Shown one piece after another: positions 12,051-23,454 of a stretch of 64,000 nucleotides of DNA. Location: contig NW_005178982.1 in assembly GCF_000350225.1 (NCBI RefSeq), forward strand, positions 188,699 through 252,698, given 5' to 3'. Each line of letters opens with the position of its first letter. Position 1 is the stretch's first letter. Below the pieces are notes generated by a model, which did no database searches, was not told where the DNA came from, and was given only the letters and a program-made list of their open reading frames with translations. Source of the stretch: Chondrus crispus. Its lineage: Eukaryota > Rhodophyta > Florideophyceae > Gigartinales > Gigartinaceae. The position numbers and the translations under genes are program-made.

Positions 12051-12718
12051 TGTGGGATAACTCCTCTCCGCCCTGGGTTGGGTGAGAGGCGGAGGCTTTA
12101 GCGAGGGAGCACGCGGTGCGGACGAGACGCGCTAATTGAACCGATCGGACGAGCTCGGGAAAAGGGAGTGGCTCACTGGCTAGTTACGCGCAGTCGCCCC
12201 GTGGTGCGTGAACGGGAGCGACTGGTAACAGGTTAGAAGCCAGCGCGCGCGACAGACAACCGAAAACGGACGTACGTAGGCGCGAAAGGGACGGGGTCGA
12301 GCTTGCCCCAGTTTACTGGTGGGGACGGGTGTCAGGTCTTAACCCCTCAGGGAGACGCCTCGGACACCTGTCCCAGTATACAGTACCTGCCGCCTAGTGC
12401 GTACCAGGTACTGTACGCCATTAAAAAACTAGCGCCTCAATTCCTAGTTACGGCGCAGACGCTGCAGGTACACGTGTGTACTACTGTACACACGCGCTGC
12501 TTACAGACTACCGCACGGATGCCACGTGTGCTAGCGTCTACGCGTAATACTAGCAAACTACCGCTTGGCCGACACGTGCACTACTGTACACGTACGCCAG
12601 ATTACGACCACTCGGCACGAGCGCGCTCCCTACACGTGGGCACACCCGCCCAAGTGTACACCGTGCACGGCCGCACGGATAATAATCTCCCCGCGCGCGC
12701 GTCCGTCGTTATACTACA
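12051..12718 (-). repeat. 3' LTR of inner chromovirus
   Basis: Plus-strand TGTGGGATAA to TTATACTACA, giving TG...CA ends on either strand. It matches 21072-21739 over its full 668 bp with about a dozen substitutions and no length change. Many CpG-containing words are present. The long plus-strand frame starting at 12303 runs out of this LTR and is not a gene. Confidence 0.9.
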
Positions 12719-12720
12719 GA

Positions 12721-12731
12721 CCCCCTTCCTT
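12721..12731 (-). promoter_or_regulatory. Polypurine tract of inner chromovirus
   Basis: On the minus strand AAGGAAGGGGG lies two bases inside the 3' LTR. This is where a polypurine tract priming second-strand DNA synthesis is expected. Confidence 0.7.
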
Positions 12732-14096
12732 AGCTTTCGCTACGTCTTCGTAGCGACCACCCATCCGACCACGCAGTTCCGTTCCGGTTTGTCTTCTTCC
12801 CTGCGCGCGCGAACGACCATGCCTCCTAGCTCTTCTTTAAGCGGGCGCTCTGTAAGCCCGCTGTCTCGTCCGATTCGGGAAGCGTGTCCTTTACTTCCCT
12901 TCACGCGAAGCCCGCCGAACCCTCAACTCACTCTCCTCACTCTCCTGCGCGCGCTCGGTAGCGGCTGTCGACGGCATCCCCCTACAGTAGCTCCTGCCGC
13001 ATCCGAGAACAGTCGACCGCGAGAGTACTGCTGCAGCGCCTTCGTACAGTGCGCCGTCGAGCCCTGCAGGGGCTCCGGCGTCGGCGCAAGCGCCTCCCGC
13101 GTCCCAACCACGACGTCGCCTCTGCGGAGAGCCGCCATCGGCCCCCGAGTTGGCCGGGCCAGCGCTCGCGTCGGTCGATTCGTCCGATTCGGTCGAGCGA
13201 CGGCCGCATGGCGCGCACGCAACGCAGCGCTTGCCGCGGCCCTCTGGAGGGCCGGGCGAGGGTCGAAGGACGGCTGTGCCCTGCCCCCCCAGCACACGGG
13301 CGAGACGCAAGTTCCGTGTGGACGGTCGGGGTAATTTCCCGTTGTCAACCACCCTCCCGGAGGGCTGGCCAATTTGTAAAGAATCTGCGTTCACTTGCCA
13401 TCCCAAGAGCGGCGCGAGCGGCGCACCCGCCGTAGTACGGCACCACCCGGTAGTGTTACGCGTCTCCCTTGCGGCAGCGGCCTCTATTGCGCCAACACCG
13501 ATCCAAAAACCGTACGGAGCGTCCTCTTTCCACCAGCCTGAATTACAAACTGAAAGAAACGGTAAGAAACGGGAAGAAACCGGTTTGGTTTCCAAATATG
13601 TCCGAATGCGGTTTTCCCGAGGCGACACTACCGGACGCGGAATGCTCCCAGGAGTGCGATGCCGTTGTCAGAAACGGGCTACGATTTTTTCCCGCAGCGT
13701 GGGAGGGAAAACGTAGCCCAAATCGCGACTAAATTAAAAAGCCGGCGAACGCGATACATCTCAATACAAAGTACCGGTTCCCGGTACAGTTCTCCATTTC
13801 CATAGGCATGTGCGAGCGCGATCATCCGAATGGTGCTGCCAGGCGTGGCTGATAGCTATCCGCGTGGACGCTTGGGAGATATTCCGATTGTGGACCACCC
13901 TCCCGGAGGGTTGGCCAATTTTGGAAGAATCGGCGTCCATTTGCGCGGGATCCATCCGGTACGAGCTGCCTCGCGGTGCGCAGTCACACGCAGCCGGCTG
14001 CCGGGGCTGCATAGCACGTGCGCAGCTTGTTTTTCCCAGAGGCTTTCGCGCGAGCGAGCGTCCGAGCGGTGCGACCGAGAGCCGCCAAGACCTGCC
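12732..14096 (-). other. Long 3' untranslated segment of inner chromovirus
   Basis: About 1.4 kb between the end of pol and the 3' LTR. The GC-rich minus-strand frame 12891-13628 has no recognisable domain. A segment of about 75 bp occurs twice (about 13328-13402 and 13873-13947), sharing CCACCCTCCCGGAGGG and GGCCAATTT. Function unknown. Confidence 0.5.
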
Positions 14097-17000
14097 CTAC
14101 GCATGCACGCTTGATTCTTGTTGGCGCGAGCGCCAATACCGGTCGATAAACGGCTTTGGAAGCCCATCGGCGGGCTCATAGGTGTCGTGCGAAGCGGTAT
14201 ATCCATACCACCGGACCTTGTAGTCGATCCCGCCGCGCGTAGTACGGTGTCCGACAATGCGGTCAACGACGTACTCCGCTCTTGGCGTTGCGGCTTGTGC
14301 GTCCGATTCGGTCGATGTGGCCGAGGTGACGGTATCCCCCGGCCCGCGCGGCATCTTCGTAACGCGATCGATGCTCACGCGATTTTCCACGCCGTCCTGC
14401 TCGATGAGGACCGTGGTGTCCGTAGCGGAGCACACGCGAAACGGACCCTCTGCCTTCGGTAGTAGTTTGACAGAGAGCTCGTCCATTCCGGCCGTACCTT
14501 GCGCACGCGTGCCGCGCTCGACGCTTGTCAACGGGCGGGGCGGGCGATCGACGTAGACAAAATCGCCCGCCACAATGACCGGACGGAAGCGGACCTTCTT
14601 GTCAAAATCGTCCTTGTACCGCTTTTGCGATGCGGTTAATTTCGTCCGAGCGCGGTCGAGAGCGTCGCGAAGCTTGCGCAGCGTAGCGCGCTTGTACTGC
14701 ACCGGGGTCCGCGGGTCCTCTCGATGGGTCCCCGCGTCCTGCGGCACAGTACCAGGGAGGATTAAACCAGACGGTGGCCGCGTTAACACCAGGTCGAACG
14801 GAGTCGTCTCCGTCGACCGGGGGACCTGCGTATTGTACGCGAAGGTCAGCGGCTGCACGTAGTCGTCCCAATCGCGCTGGTGCTCCTCCACGTAGTGCCG
14901 GAGGCGTTGCACCAGCGTGCGATTGAACCGTTCGGTCTGCCCATTCGACTGGGGGTGGTAGGCCGTCGTGAGATAATGCCGCACCCCCAGGAGGGCGCAT
15001 ACCGCGTCGGAGAATTTCGCAGCGAACTGAGGGCCATTGTCGGTTAGTACGTAGCGCGGCGCTCTGTAAACGTAGACCCAGTTGTCCAAAAACGCATTTG
15101 CGACGACCGAAGCGGTTGTGGTCCGGAGCCGGATACTGCGCGTTAGCTCGGAGAACCGGTCGGTAATTACCAACACGTGTTGGTTTCCGTGCGCGGTCTT
15201 GGCCAGGGGCCCCAGGAGGTCCATCGCGACAAACTCCAAGGGGCCCGCCGCGGGGAAAAGCTTGAGATCCTTTTGGTTCTTGACAAGCGTCCCGCGGGTC
15301 GCAGCACACGAGGTGCAATTCTGTACGGTCGAAAACGCGTCGCTGGCCATGTGTGGCCAGTAGTACTCCCTGCGAAGAGTGTAGTACATACGCGTCGCTC
15401 CCGGGTGACCTGCCAGCCTCGGATGGTGTGCTAGGTACAGTACCCGGGGGCGCAACCGAGTCGGTACCATGCGCTGCAGGCTCCCGTCCAGCGGGGACGT
15501 CCTCACGAGAAATCCGTAACGGTCGATGTCGAACTTCGAGTTCGGCGTGCCGACGGTTTCCGCGGCGAAGTGACAGAAGGCGTCCTCAGCTTGTTCGCGT
15601 AGAAATTCCTCAACGAAGATGGACGCAGCGTCGCGTTCCTCGGGAGTTATCGCGAGCGCGTGACAACCGTCCGGACGGTCTTGCGGCGGGTCCCAGTGCA
15701 CATTGTCCAGGAGGGCCTCGCTGCCCTCATCGTACTGGACCGCGAAGCACGGGACCTCATCATCGACCGGTTCGGTGTCTCCTCCATCGGTACGTAAGCG
15801 CGATACGCCGTCCGCGAGTTGGTGCTTGACGCCTGGGCGGTACTGTACCTCGTAGTCGTACTCCGCCAAGCGCAGGCGCCAGCGAGAGAGCCGACCGGAA
15901 CTGTCCGCTAAATTGAGGACCCAGCGTAGGGCCTCGTGATCCGTGCGGAGGTTGAACGCGCTTCCGTATAGGTACGGCCGTAGGGTGAGGATGCTCCACA
16001 CTACGGCCAAGCATTCCTTTTCGGTAGTCGTATAATTGCGCTCCGCGTCGGTCAACGCGCGGCTCCAATATCCTATCGGTCGAGTACCTCCATCGGGTTG
16101 CTCCTGTAGAAGGGCGCAACCCACTTGGTGTCCGCACGCGTCGGTGTCCAGCGTATATTTCCGTCCGTAGCGGGGCAGTGCGAGGATTGACGGCGACACG
16201 AGGCGCCGCCTCAATTCCTCAAACGCCGCGTATTCCGCATCGGTTAATATCTCGAACTCGTAGGGCTGATTCTTGCCAGTCCTCTTATTCAGCGGCGCGG
16301 CGATCTTCGCGAATCCTTTCACAAACCGTCGGTAAACGTTGCACATCCCGAGAAAGGATCGCAGTTCCGTTTGGTTCGTAGGCGCGCGCGCTCGATCGCG
16401 ATGACGTTGCGTCGCTCTACCTCCAACCGTCCCGGACGGATGACGTGCCCGAGATAGGTTACGGAGGTGTCGAAAAACGCGCACTTCACTAATTTTAGCG
16501 ACACGCCCGCGGTATGTAGCAACCGTAGTACCTCGCGCACGTGTGCCATATGTTCCGTAACGGTTCGCGAGTAGACAATGACGTCATCGAGGTGGACCAG
16601 CGCGGTCTCCCATTTCACGCGGGACAGGATGATGTCGACCGCTCGTTGAAATGTCGCGGGCGCGGTTTTGAGACCGAACGGCATGCGTAGAAAGCGATAG
16701 AGGCCTGAATGCGACGCGAACGTAGTTTTATCGCGGTCCTCCTCGGCGATCTCCACCTGCCAATACCCGCTATTACAGTCTAGCGTGGTAAAGACAGTGG
16801 CATCGCCGAGCGAGTCGATACATTCGTCCATGCGCGGTAGTGGGTAGGAGTCGCGAACCGTAACGGCGTTTAGCTTGTGATAGTCCACGCAGAACCGCAT
16901 GGTACCGTCCTTTTTAGGGACGAAGACCACGGGGCTCGCCCACTCGGCCGATGTCGGTTCGATGATTCCCGCGCGCAGCATGCGGTCGATTTCCTTCTTC

Positions 17001-18604
17001 TCCTTCTCGCGTGCGATGGGTCCGGCTCGGTAGGGTGCTTGGTAGATCGGCTTCGCACCGGGCTTCAGCTCGATGCGATGCTTCGTAGCATCGATCTTAC
17101 CCAAGTGGCCGGACCACATGTCCTTGAACTCGGACAGCATGTCCATAATTTCCGACCGGACGGTACTGTCTTCTGCACCAATATGGACGTCTTCTTCCCA
17201 CGAGGGGGTCTTCTCCGCGCCCGTATCGGTCCGCTCATCCGCGTTAGCGGGATTGCCACTGTGGGCGTCGTCCGTTTCCGGTTCTTCGCGTCGCGCGCCT
17301 CCTCCCGTAGCGGTGGTGGATTTGATTCTGCCATCGTCCGTAACGGGTCCTTCTCGTCGCGCACCTTCCCCCGCGGGTGAGGAATTAATCCGGCCTTCGT
17401 CCGTAGCGGATTCTTTGCGACGCGCGTATCCTTCCGTAGCGGTGGAGGATTTTATTCTGCCAACGTCCGTAACTGGTTGTTCGCGTCGCGCCTGTTCCTC
17501 CGTAGCGGCCGAGGAATTATTTTTGTTCCCTCCCCCTTCCTTAGCGTCGGCCTCTCCGGGGGCCGACACGCCAAGTGTCAGGATGTGTGTGGGGGATGGC
17601 AACGCGAGATCGACAACGGTATGCTTGGGGACGTGGACCGCGCGGCTTCCGAAGTTGCTAACGAGCACCGTAAACGGCTCGCCCGGGAAGAGGTCTATGA
17701 CCCCCTGGGCCATCAGGCATAAATTCTTATGCGCCGTTTTGGGGTGGTTTTGCAGGAAGCAAAGCCCCCCAACCGGTGTTGCGACGCGTACCATCGCTTG
17801 GGTCATCGGGGGTATCGTGACCCCCTTGACCACGCGAATTTTCCGTGACGGTACGTTCGTCGGGAACTGCGCGCGCTTCCGGTCGGCCGAATTTTCCTCC
17901 TGCGGGAGCTGCTGCGACGGTCCCCTCGAGGCCATCTTGCGGTCGTGCCTCGAGGGAGTGACTCCCGTCAGCGCTACGGACGGCGCATGATTGAACAGCA
18001 CCTTCCTCTGCGGTGGCAGGATCGCCTTCACGTGGCCATCCAGGAACGTGGTTCCGAGGATACAGTCCACCGCAAGTTTGGTGACGACCAAGAACGGTAC
18101 GCGCGCGACGAACTCACCAGTCCGGACGTACAGTTTGAGCTCGCCGAGGGCCTTCATCGACCTATTCGAAGCGTTGATGAGCGGCGGGCTCCGCGCGGAC
18201 TGGATGGCAGCGCGCCACAGTTCTGCCACACAGCGTAGGTGGATTAGATTCGGGCCGGCGCCCGAATCTAGAACCGGCGTGATGGCGCGCATCATCGCGC
18301 GTCGTTGTCCGACCGTTGCGGTGACCTTATAATTTTGCTTCTTGAAGAAGCAAATTGCCGCTTCGTCCGTTCGGCTCTGCGATGGCGCGCGTACCGAAGC
18401 GGTCGACGGGGTGCCTTGTTTATTGAGGCTTGGCACGGGGAGGATCGTCGACGCCTCTACGCGTCCTCCCCGGCTTCCCCCGTCAACCCAAGGTCCTCGG
18501 GCCCCTCGTCCGTCAGCGGCAGCGCGGGTTCTTCCGATTGGACGGCCTCGCGCGGCTCGACCACGTTGATGCCCGTGGGAGCCTGCGCACGCGAATTTCG
18601 CCAC
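14097..18604 (-). pseudogene. Pol of inner chromovirus (PR-RT-RH-INT-chromodomain), one frameshift
   Basis: Polyprotein that copies and integrates the element. First frame (18604 to 16319): aspartic protease VLDSGAGPNLI, then RT with VVFVPKKDG, YHKLNAVTVRDSYPLPRMDE, FTTLDCNSGYWQV and the catalytic box VHLDDVIVYS, with His where Tyr is usual. Second frame (16484 to 14097, 795 aa): SFLGMCNVYRRF, RNase H (LDTDACGHQVGCAL, TDHEALRWVL), integrase with its His/Cys zinc module (HHPRLAGHPG, NCTSCA), DDE core (MDLLGPL, LTDNGPQF, HPQSNGQTERFN), a GPFRV-type C-terminal domain and a chromodomain (YVVDRIVGH, YKVRWYGY) that in this clade directs integration to marked chromatin. The frames join at the GC-alternating run 16381-16391. 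Apart from that shift it looks intact. Confidence 0.85.
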
Positions 18605-20747
18605 GCGGTCGGCGGTTGGCGCTCGAACGGCGAACCCGGGCGGAGACCTTGGCGGATCCGAAGCTTTTGATAATTGGCCTCGCGGGCCTGCAAAAGCTTC
18701 GAACGCAGCGCGCTATCCGCCACCACAGGACATTGCTCCTGACGGTGGGTCAGGTCCAGACAGAACCGACACGGCGGGGGTCCAGGTAATCCTTGGTTGA
18801 AGAACCGGACCAGCTGGTTCTGTACTGGCCTTCCGTACGGATGTGCGCGCGCGTCACCGTGTTGGGCGGGCGCCATCGGTGCGCCCGCCGGGGACGAGGC
18901 AGGTGACGTATGGTAGCTAGTCGGCGGCGAGCTAAGCGAGCTCGGCGTCACCGACTGGTCCGTCACCGCCAGTATCTCCACCGTTTCGGTTCCGCGCGCT
19001 GTGGGGAGTTCAGACAGGGACTCGACCGACAGCACGGGCCTTGTCCGCGCGTTGCGCGTGAACCATCTCACCGAATCGGACGGTGCTTGAGGCGACGCGA
19101 GCGAGGTCGCCTGTCTTCGAGCCGAGCGGTGCGTCTCGCCTATCGCTTGCGCGTAGCGTGCCACTGCTTGGTAGTCCACGCCCGGATGCGTCGCGAGATA
19201 ATTTCGCACCTGCGCGCTCGTCGCTGGCAGAAGTCCCTCAACGAAAAGGGACTTCAAGCGCCTGTCCGAAAATACGGTTCCGCAGCGCAACGCCTTGTCC
19301 CACAACTGGTTATTGTACACCTCCTCCGTCATATTAGAGCTCTGACGGAAGGAGGTGAAATCACCGACCGCTTCGGAAATAACTTCGTCCCTCGCGTACG
19401 TGCGTAATAAAAAGTTAACAACTTCCGCGTAGGTTTCGAGCATATCGCGCTGCTCCGCATCCACCGCCATGGTGTTCCCGTGTAGCCTGGACTGGAGCAA
19501 GGCGTGAGCCTGCCCAGTCAAATAGAACTGGAAACACCATACGGCCGCGCCTTCGCTGACCCCATTGTGGTCGCAGGCCATCTTGAAGCGCGCGAGAAAC
19601 CCTAGCACCGCGATTGGATCTTGACCACCGAACGTGTGGGTTTTCAGCTGGACGTCCAACTTCTTCCGATATCGGTTAACTCGCCGCGCGGTACTCGCGT
19701 CGTAGCGCGCGCTGCGATTTTCCAGCCTATACGTGCGGTAGTCGACGGCCTTGGTGAACAGGTCGTTCAGCGGCCTGATCACCGGCAAACGTTTCGGATC
19801 CCGCCTCGGGGCAGACCGGCGGTCTCTGCCCCTGCGATGGCGGGCTCCTTCTCCGCCGGGGCTACTGTAGCCCTCCGGATCGGAGTCTTCTCGCCGGAAC
19901 CGACGTCGGTCGCGCGCATTGCGGCCTCTGCGGTCGCTTCTGCGCGATCCGTCCGACTTGGTGTCCTCGTCATCGGAGGGGTATCCACCTCCTCCAGCAT
20001 CGCGGTATCGCGTATAGCGTCCGTCGCGGTTATCATCGGAGGGGTAACCGACCCCTCCGGCATCGCGGTATCGCGCGTTGCGTCTGTCGCGGTTCTTGCG
20101 CGTCGCCTGTGGCGACGTCTTGTGTCTTCTTCCTCGGAGGGGTTTTCTGTACCCTCCGAGGTGTAGCCTTGAGCGCCCGGTGCGCTTCTTCTGCTCGACC
20201 GATACGGCTGTTGCTTTTCTGTCGCGAAGCGCCCCAGGCGGTTTTCTGTCCCGCCGGGGCCAGCGGTATCGGCGAGTACGGGAGGGCCATTTTCTGTGGG
20301 CCCTCCTGTAGCACCATAAATTGGTGGGAGGTAAATGGTCTTACCCTCCGGGTGAGGGGCCATTGTACCGATCCCGGGTGCGGCGCCGATCGGTTCAGCG
20401 TGCGTTAGCGTAGAGTCCGGAGCGGTTGAGTCGCGCTGCTCGCGTGCGTCGACTCCTGCTCCGGCGAAGGTCGTGGCCAGACGATTGGCCACGCCGGAGC
20501 TGATCGCTCCCTTTAGAGCCGTACCGGAAGGGGATTCTTCACCCACAGTGGTGAGCGCCGTCACCACCTCGCATTGGACTTGAGCGGGTAGAAGTTCGTC
20601 CAAAAGCGGTGGTATCGCGCTGCGTACGTGCGCGTCCACGAGCGCGGGCACCGTTCGGTCGAGGCATACGCGCGCTACCTGGGGGAATTCCGTGGCGAGG
20701 AACTCCTCGACCCAGGCCTGGATGCGCGGCTGAATCGCGTCGACCAT
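18457..20747 (-). pseudogene. Gag of inner chromovirus, one frameshift
   Basis: The downstream part (19788 to 18457) holds the capsid block DPIAVLGFLARFKMACD, FLLRTYARDEVIS and a CCHC zinc knuckle CRFCLDLTHRQEQC. Its frame stays open upstream through basic repeats with RYRDAGG and GYPSDD units to about 20,100. The N-terminal frame (20747 onward, MVDAIQPRIQAWVEEFLATE) joins it there by a single-base shift near the Arg-rich stretch DTRRRHRRR. Total length would be about 760 residues. The last 148 bp overlap the start of the pol frame in another phase, the usual gag-pol arrangement. Confidence 0.75.
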
Positions 20748-21048
20748 CTATTGGACGCGATTCTCAGTGCCTGCCGACACGGCCGGCGTAACATCCGATG
20801 CGGACGCTCTCGTACGGCCCGGTCGCGGTGGCGGTCGCAGCAGGGCTTCCGGGTTCTCCACCCGGGGGCGCGGTGCGCCACTGCCACTGCGGGTGCTCAG
20901 ACGCCCGGAGGCGGAGTCTTCCCCTTGGTCCGGTCGGTTCATCGTCGAATACGCTTCGCGATCGACGCGGTGATTTCTCAACCTTTTCCGTCCGTACGGT
21001 TCTGCGCGTGATCGAGCCACTACGCGTGCGGCTCAACCTCAAGAGTTA

Positions 21049-21067
21049 TCCCCTCCACAAGAGTACC
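21049..21067 (-). promoter_or_regulatory. Primer-binding site of inner chromovirus
   Basis: On the minus strand the sequence TGGTACTCTTGTGGAGGGG starts four bases inside the 5' LTR. TGG is the complement of a tRNA CCA end. Which tRNA primes cannot be told from the window. Confidence 0.6.
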
Positions 21068-21071
21068 AAAA

Positions 21072-21739
21072 TGTGGGATAAATCCTCTCCGCCCTGGGTT
21101 GGGTGAGAGGCGGAGGCTTTAGCGAGGGAGCACGCGGCGCGGACGCGATGCGCTAATTGAACCGATCGGACGAGCTCGGGAAAAGGGAGTGGCTCACTGG
21201 CCGGTTACGCGCAGTCGCCCCGTGGTGCGTGAACGGGAGCGACTGGTAACAGGTTAGAAGCCAGCGCGCGCGACAGACAACCGAAAACGGACGTACGTAG
21301 GCGCGAAAGGGACGGGGGCGAGCTTGCCCCAGTTTACTGGTGGGGACGAGTGTCAGGTCTTAACCCCTCAGGGAGACGCCTCGGACACCTGTCCCAGTAT
21401 ACAGTACCTGCCGCCTAGTGCGTACCAGGTACTGTACGCCATTAAAAAACTAGCGCCTCAATTCCTAGTTACGGCGCAGACGCTGCAGGTACACGTGTGT
21501 ACTACTGTACACACGCGCTGCTTACAGACTACCGCACGGATGCCACGTGTGCTAGCGTACACGCGTAATACTAGCAAACTACCGCTTGGCCGACACGTGC
21601 ACTACTGTACACGTACGCCAGATTACGACCACTCGGCACGAGCGCGCTCCCTACACGTGGGAACACCCGCCCACGTGTACACCGTGCACGGCCGCACGGA
21701 TAATAATCTCCCCGCGCGCGCGTCCGTCGTTATACTACA
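21072..21739 (-). repeat. 5' LTR of inner chromovirus
   Basis: Full-length partner of 12051-12718. On the minus strand it is upstream of gag and should contain the element's promoter. I see no certain TATA element. Confidence 0.9.
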
Positions 21740-21744
21740 CTCCG
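21740..21744. repeat. Target site duplication (right), CTCCG
   Basis: Matches 12046-12050. Confidence 0.9.
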
Positions 21745-21876
21745 GTCGGACAGGAGAAAAAGACTACACCTCCCGCTGACAGTCCCCGTGACGAGCCGAC
21801 TCTCGTCTCCAACGAGGGAGAAAGAGACGCACGCCGCCAATTGGCGCCCGACGCAGCCGCCTAGAATGTCCTTGCA

Positions 21877-22182
21877 GTGACGGAACAACGCGCATGTAAC
21901 CCGCGAGGAGCCGCGTCTAATACTACAACAAGAAAGATGGACAGGGATCAGTCGCAATCTCCACACGCTATCGATGGCGAAGAATACGTGGTCGACCACG
22001 TCGTCGCGCATTGCTATGATGACGACGATAAACTCGTCTTCCGAGTAAGATGGTATGGCTACACGCCGGAGGACGAGACTGAAGAACCAATTAGTCACCT
22101 CCGACGGAGCCATGTAATTTCATATTGCAAAAGAAAGGGATTGAATGTCCCAGACTCGATCATCCGAGCAAGACAAGGATAG
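21877..22182 (+). pseudogene. Chromodomain tail of outer chromovirus
   Basis: A 101-residue frame containing YVVDHVVAHCYDDDDKLVFRVRWYGYTPEDETEE, the hallmark chromodomain pattern of chromovirus integrases. It resembles the inner element's chromodomain (YVVDRIVGH, VRWYGY) but is clearly a different lineage. It lies 130 bp beyond the target duplication and has the same strand as the outer element, so it is the outer element's 3' coding end. Confidence 0.7.
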
Positions 22183-22560
22183 ATTCAAGACAAAGGTGGT
22201 TCCTCTTTACCTTAAAAAGAATGACTACACGCCCTATGGTGCTACTGTACGCAAGCTACCGCTTCGAACTTACCGCCAGATGGCGTTGCGAACTCCTCAT
22301 CGAGCAAAAAAATACAGCAAGGTGAACCCGATCCGCCATTGTGTCACGCAAAAATTTACGTACGACGGCCATTTCGTCGTCCATAATCTCACGAGCCGGA
22401 GGAGCCCGGTCAATAAGTATACCGGACCGTACGGTATCGCTCGCCACGCTGGCGTTACTCATCTTGAGTACAGGATCTCCTGCCGGAAAGGGAGTCTCCA
22501 CGGACGCCACTTGGCGAAGTTCAAAATCCTGTTCGTCATCTTCGACGTCCTCTTTTCGAG
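22145..22560 (+). pseudogene. Integrase C-terminal fragment of a retroelement
   Basis: The frame includes VVHNLTSRRSPVNKYTGPY, GVTHLEYRI and LHGRHLAKFK, which resembles the small SH3-like fold at the end of retroelement integrases (NLxRRSPxxKYxGPY, then a VHxRxLKxF strand). The preceding catalytic core is missing. It overlaps the end of the chromodomain frame in a different phase, so it is either a displaced piece of the outer element or a fragment of another one. The minus-strand frame here is a shadow. Confidence 0.45.
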
Positions 22561-22757
22561 AGTCCTCCGGTTGGAGTCTACTGACGTCCAGGGAGAAGCA
22601 TTGATCCATTCCCCGGCGAGGACCGTCAGAAATAACACGCTTCTCATCAGCAAACTTCTTCGCCCTTTCTGGCATCCATTCTTCCTGCTCCCCCGGACAG
22701 CCTCCGCTGTGGGCCCCTCGGATGGAGAACCCGCTCGCAAATGTTGCGTAATTAACG

Positions 22758-23454
22758 TTGGACTGTTGGCTTTCGCTAAATTACATCCAAATTACAGACA
22801 AGAGATTGCGCTCAACATGGCTGTGTAAAGTTTACACGTTTACCAATTGTTGGTTTAGTGTGACGTCAACACAGTTGTGAGGGAATTTTACTGCAAAATT
22901 ACAATTTACAGTAGTGTCAGATTTTATACTGTAGTGGGAGATTTTATATGAATTTTAGGGAAGCGCGCGCAGACTGTCTGGGAAATCCGGGCCGGATGCG
23001 TGGATGCTTCTAGAAGGGATGAGGAGGAAATCAAAGCGTGGAAGGTGGCCGAGTGTCGACAGATAGGACACACCGGACTCTACGGCGAGACTCGACATCC
23101 CACTTCCCCAGAAAACACCACCAAGCCCCCTTCGACCGAACAACAACAGTACGTAAATCAACGTTTCATGATTCTTTTCATGTTTCAGGGTGAGTGCGTC
23201 TTTCCTCGCTGGAATCACAAGAACATTCATCACGAAAGAACAAGCGAAAGCACATCAGCTCACCCTACCCACACGCACACAACCGTCGCCACTGTTTCCG
23301 CTTTCATCGACAACGGCAAGAGTGCCGCGCACTGAACGCGGCCTTCAACCTTCGCGTCCCTGTTTTCCTAACAGCTGGTGCCGTTCTCACGCATAACACA
23401 CTCCTAACACACTCCGCACCTCTCACCAACTTGCCTTTAGCTATTCACAAAAAA
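22758..23454 (+). promoter_or_regulatory. Type I upstream region of TIR-Sel1 gene 1
   Basis: About 700 bp upstream of the start codon, also present before gene 2 (40515-41219). The proximal 250 bp, with CGAAAGCACATCAGCTCACC and a run of CACACTCCGCACCTC before CACAAAAAAATG, is shared by all four TIR genes, so it is the common leader. The more distal part differs from that of the NB-ARC gene. No certain TATA box or splice sites are recognised. Confidence 0.5.

Larger units (their letters stand above)
12051..21739 (-). mobile_element. Inner chromovirus (Ty3/gypsy with chromodomain), nearly complete
   Basis: A 9.7-kb LTR retrotransposon inserted antisense in the outer element. It has two 668-bp LTRs (12051-12718 and 21072-21739) differing at about a dozen sites by eye, CTCCG target duplications, a primer-binding site next to the right LTR, a polypurine tract next to the left LTR, and minus-strand gag and pol. 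Two single-base shifts (gag near 20100, pol near 16381-16391) break an otherwise intact coding set. The low LTR divergence suggests a fairly recent insertion. Confidence 0.9.
7792..22560 (+). mobile_element. Outer Ty3/gypsy chromovirus, decayed, interrupted by a second chromovirus
   Basis: A plus-strand retrotransposon: gag (7792-9072), protease/RT/RNase H (9132 to about 12045), then the inserted element at 12051-21739, then a chromodomain (21877-22182) and an integrase C-terminal piece (22145 to about 22525). The 5-bp duplication CTCCG at 12046-12050 and 21740-21744 marks where the second element landed. No LTRs of its own are recognisable, and the zinc-binding and DDE core of its integrase are missing, so it had lost sequence as well as being interrupted. 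Confidence 0.7.

Noticed and set aside
12303..13334. A 343-aa plus-strand frame
   Set aside because: It starts inside an LTR and crosses the LTR border; the first part is repeated at 21324 in the other LTR.
22256..22740. Minus-strand frames overlapping the integrase fragment
   Set aside because: The plus-strand translation has recognisable integrase C-terminal motifs; the minus-strand ones do not.
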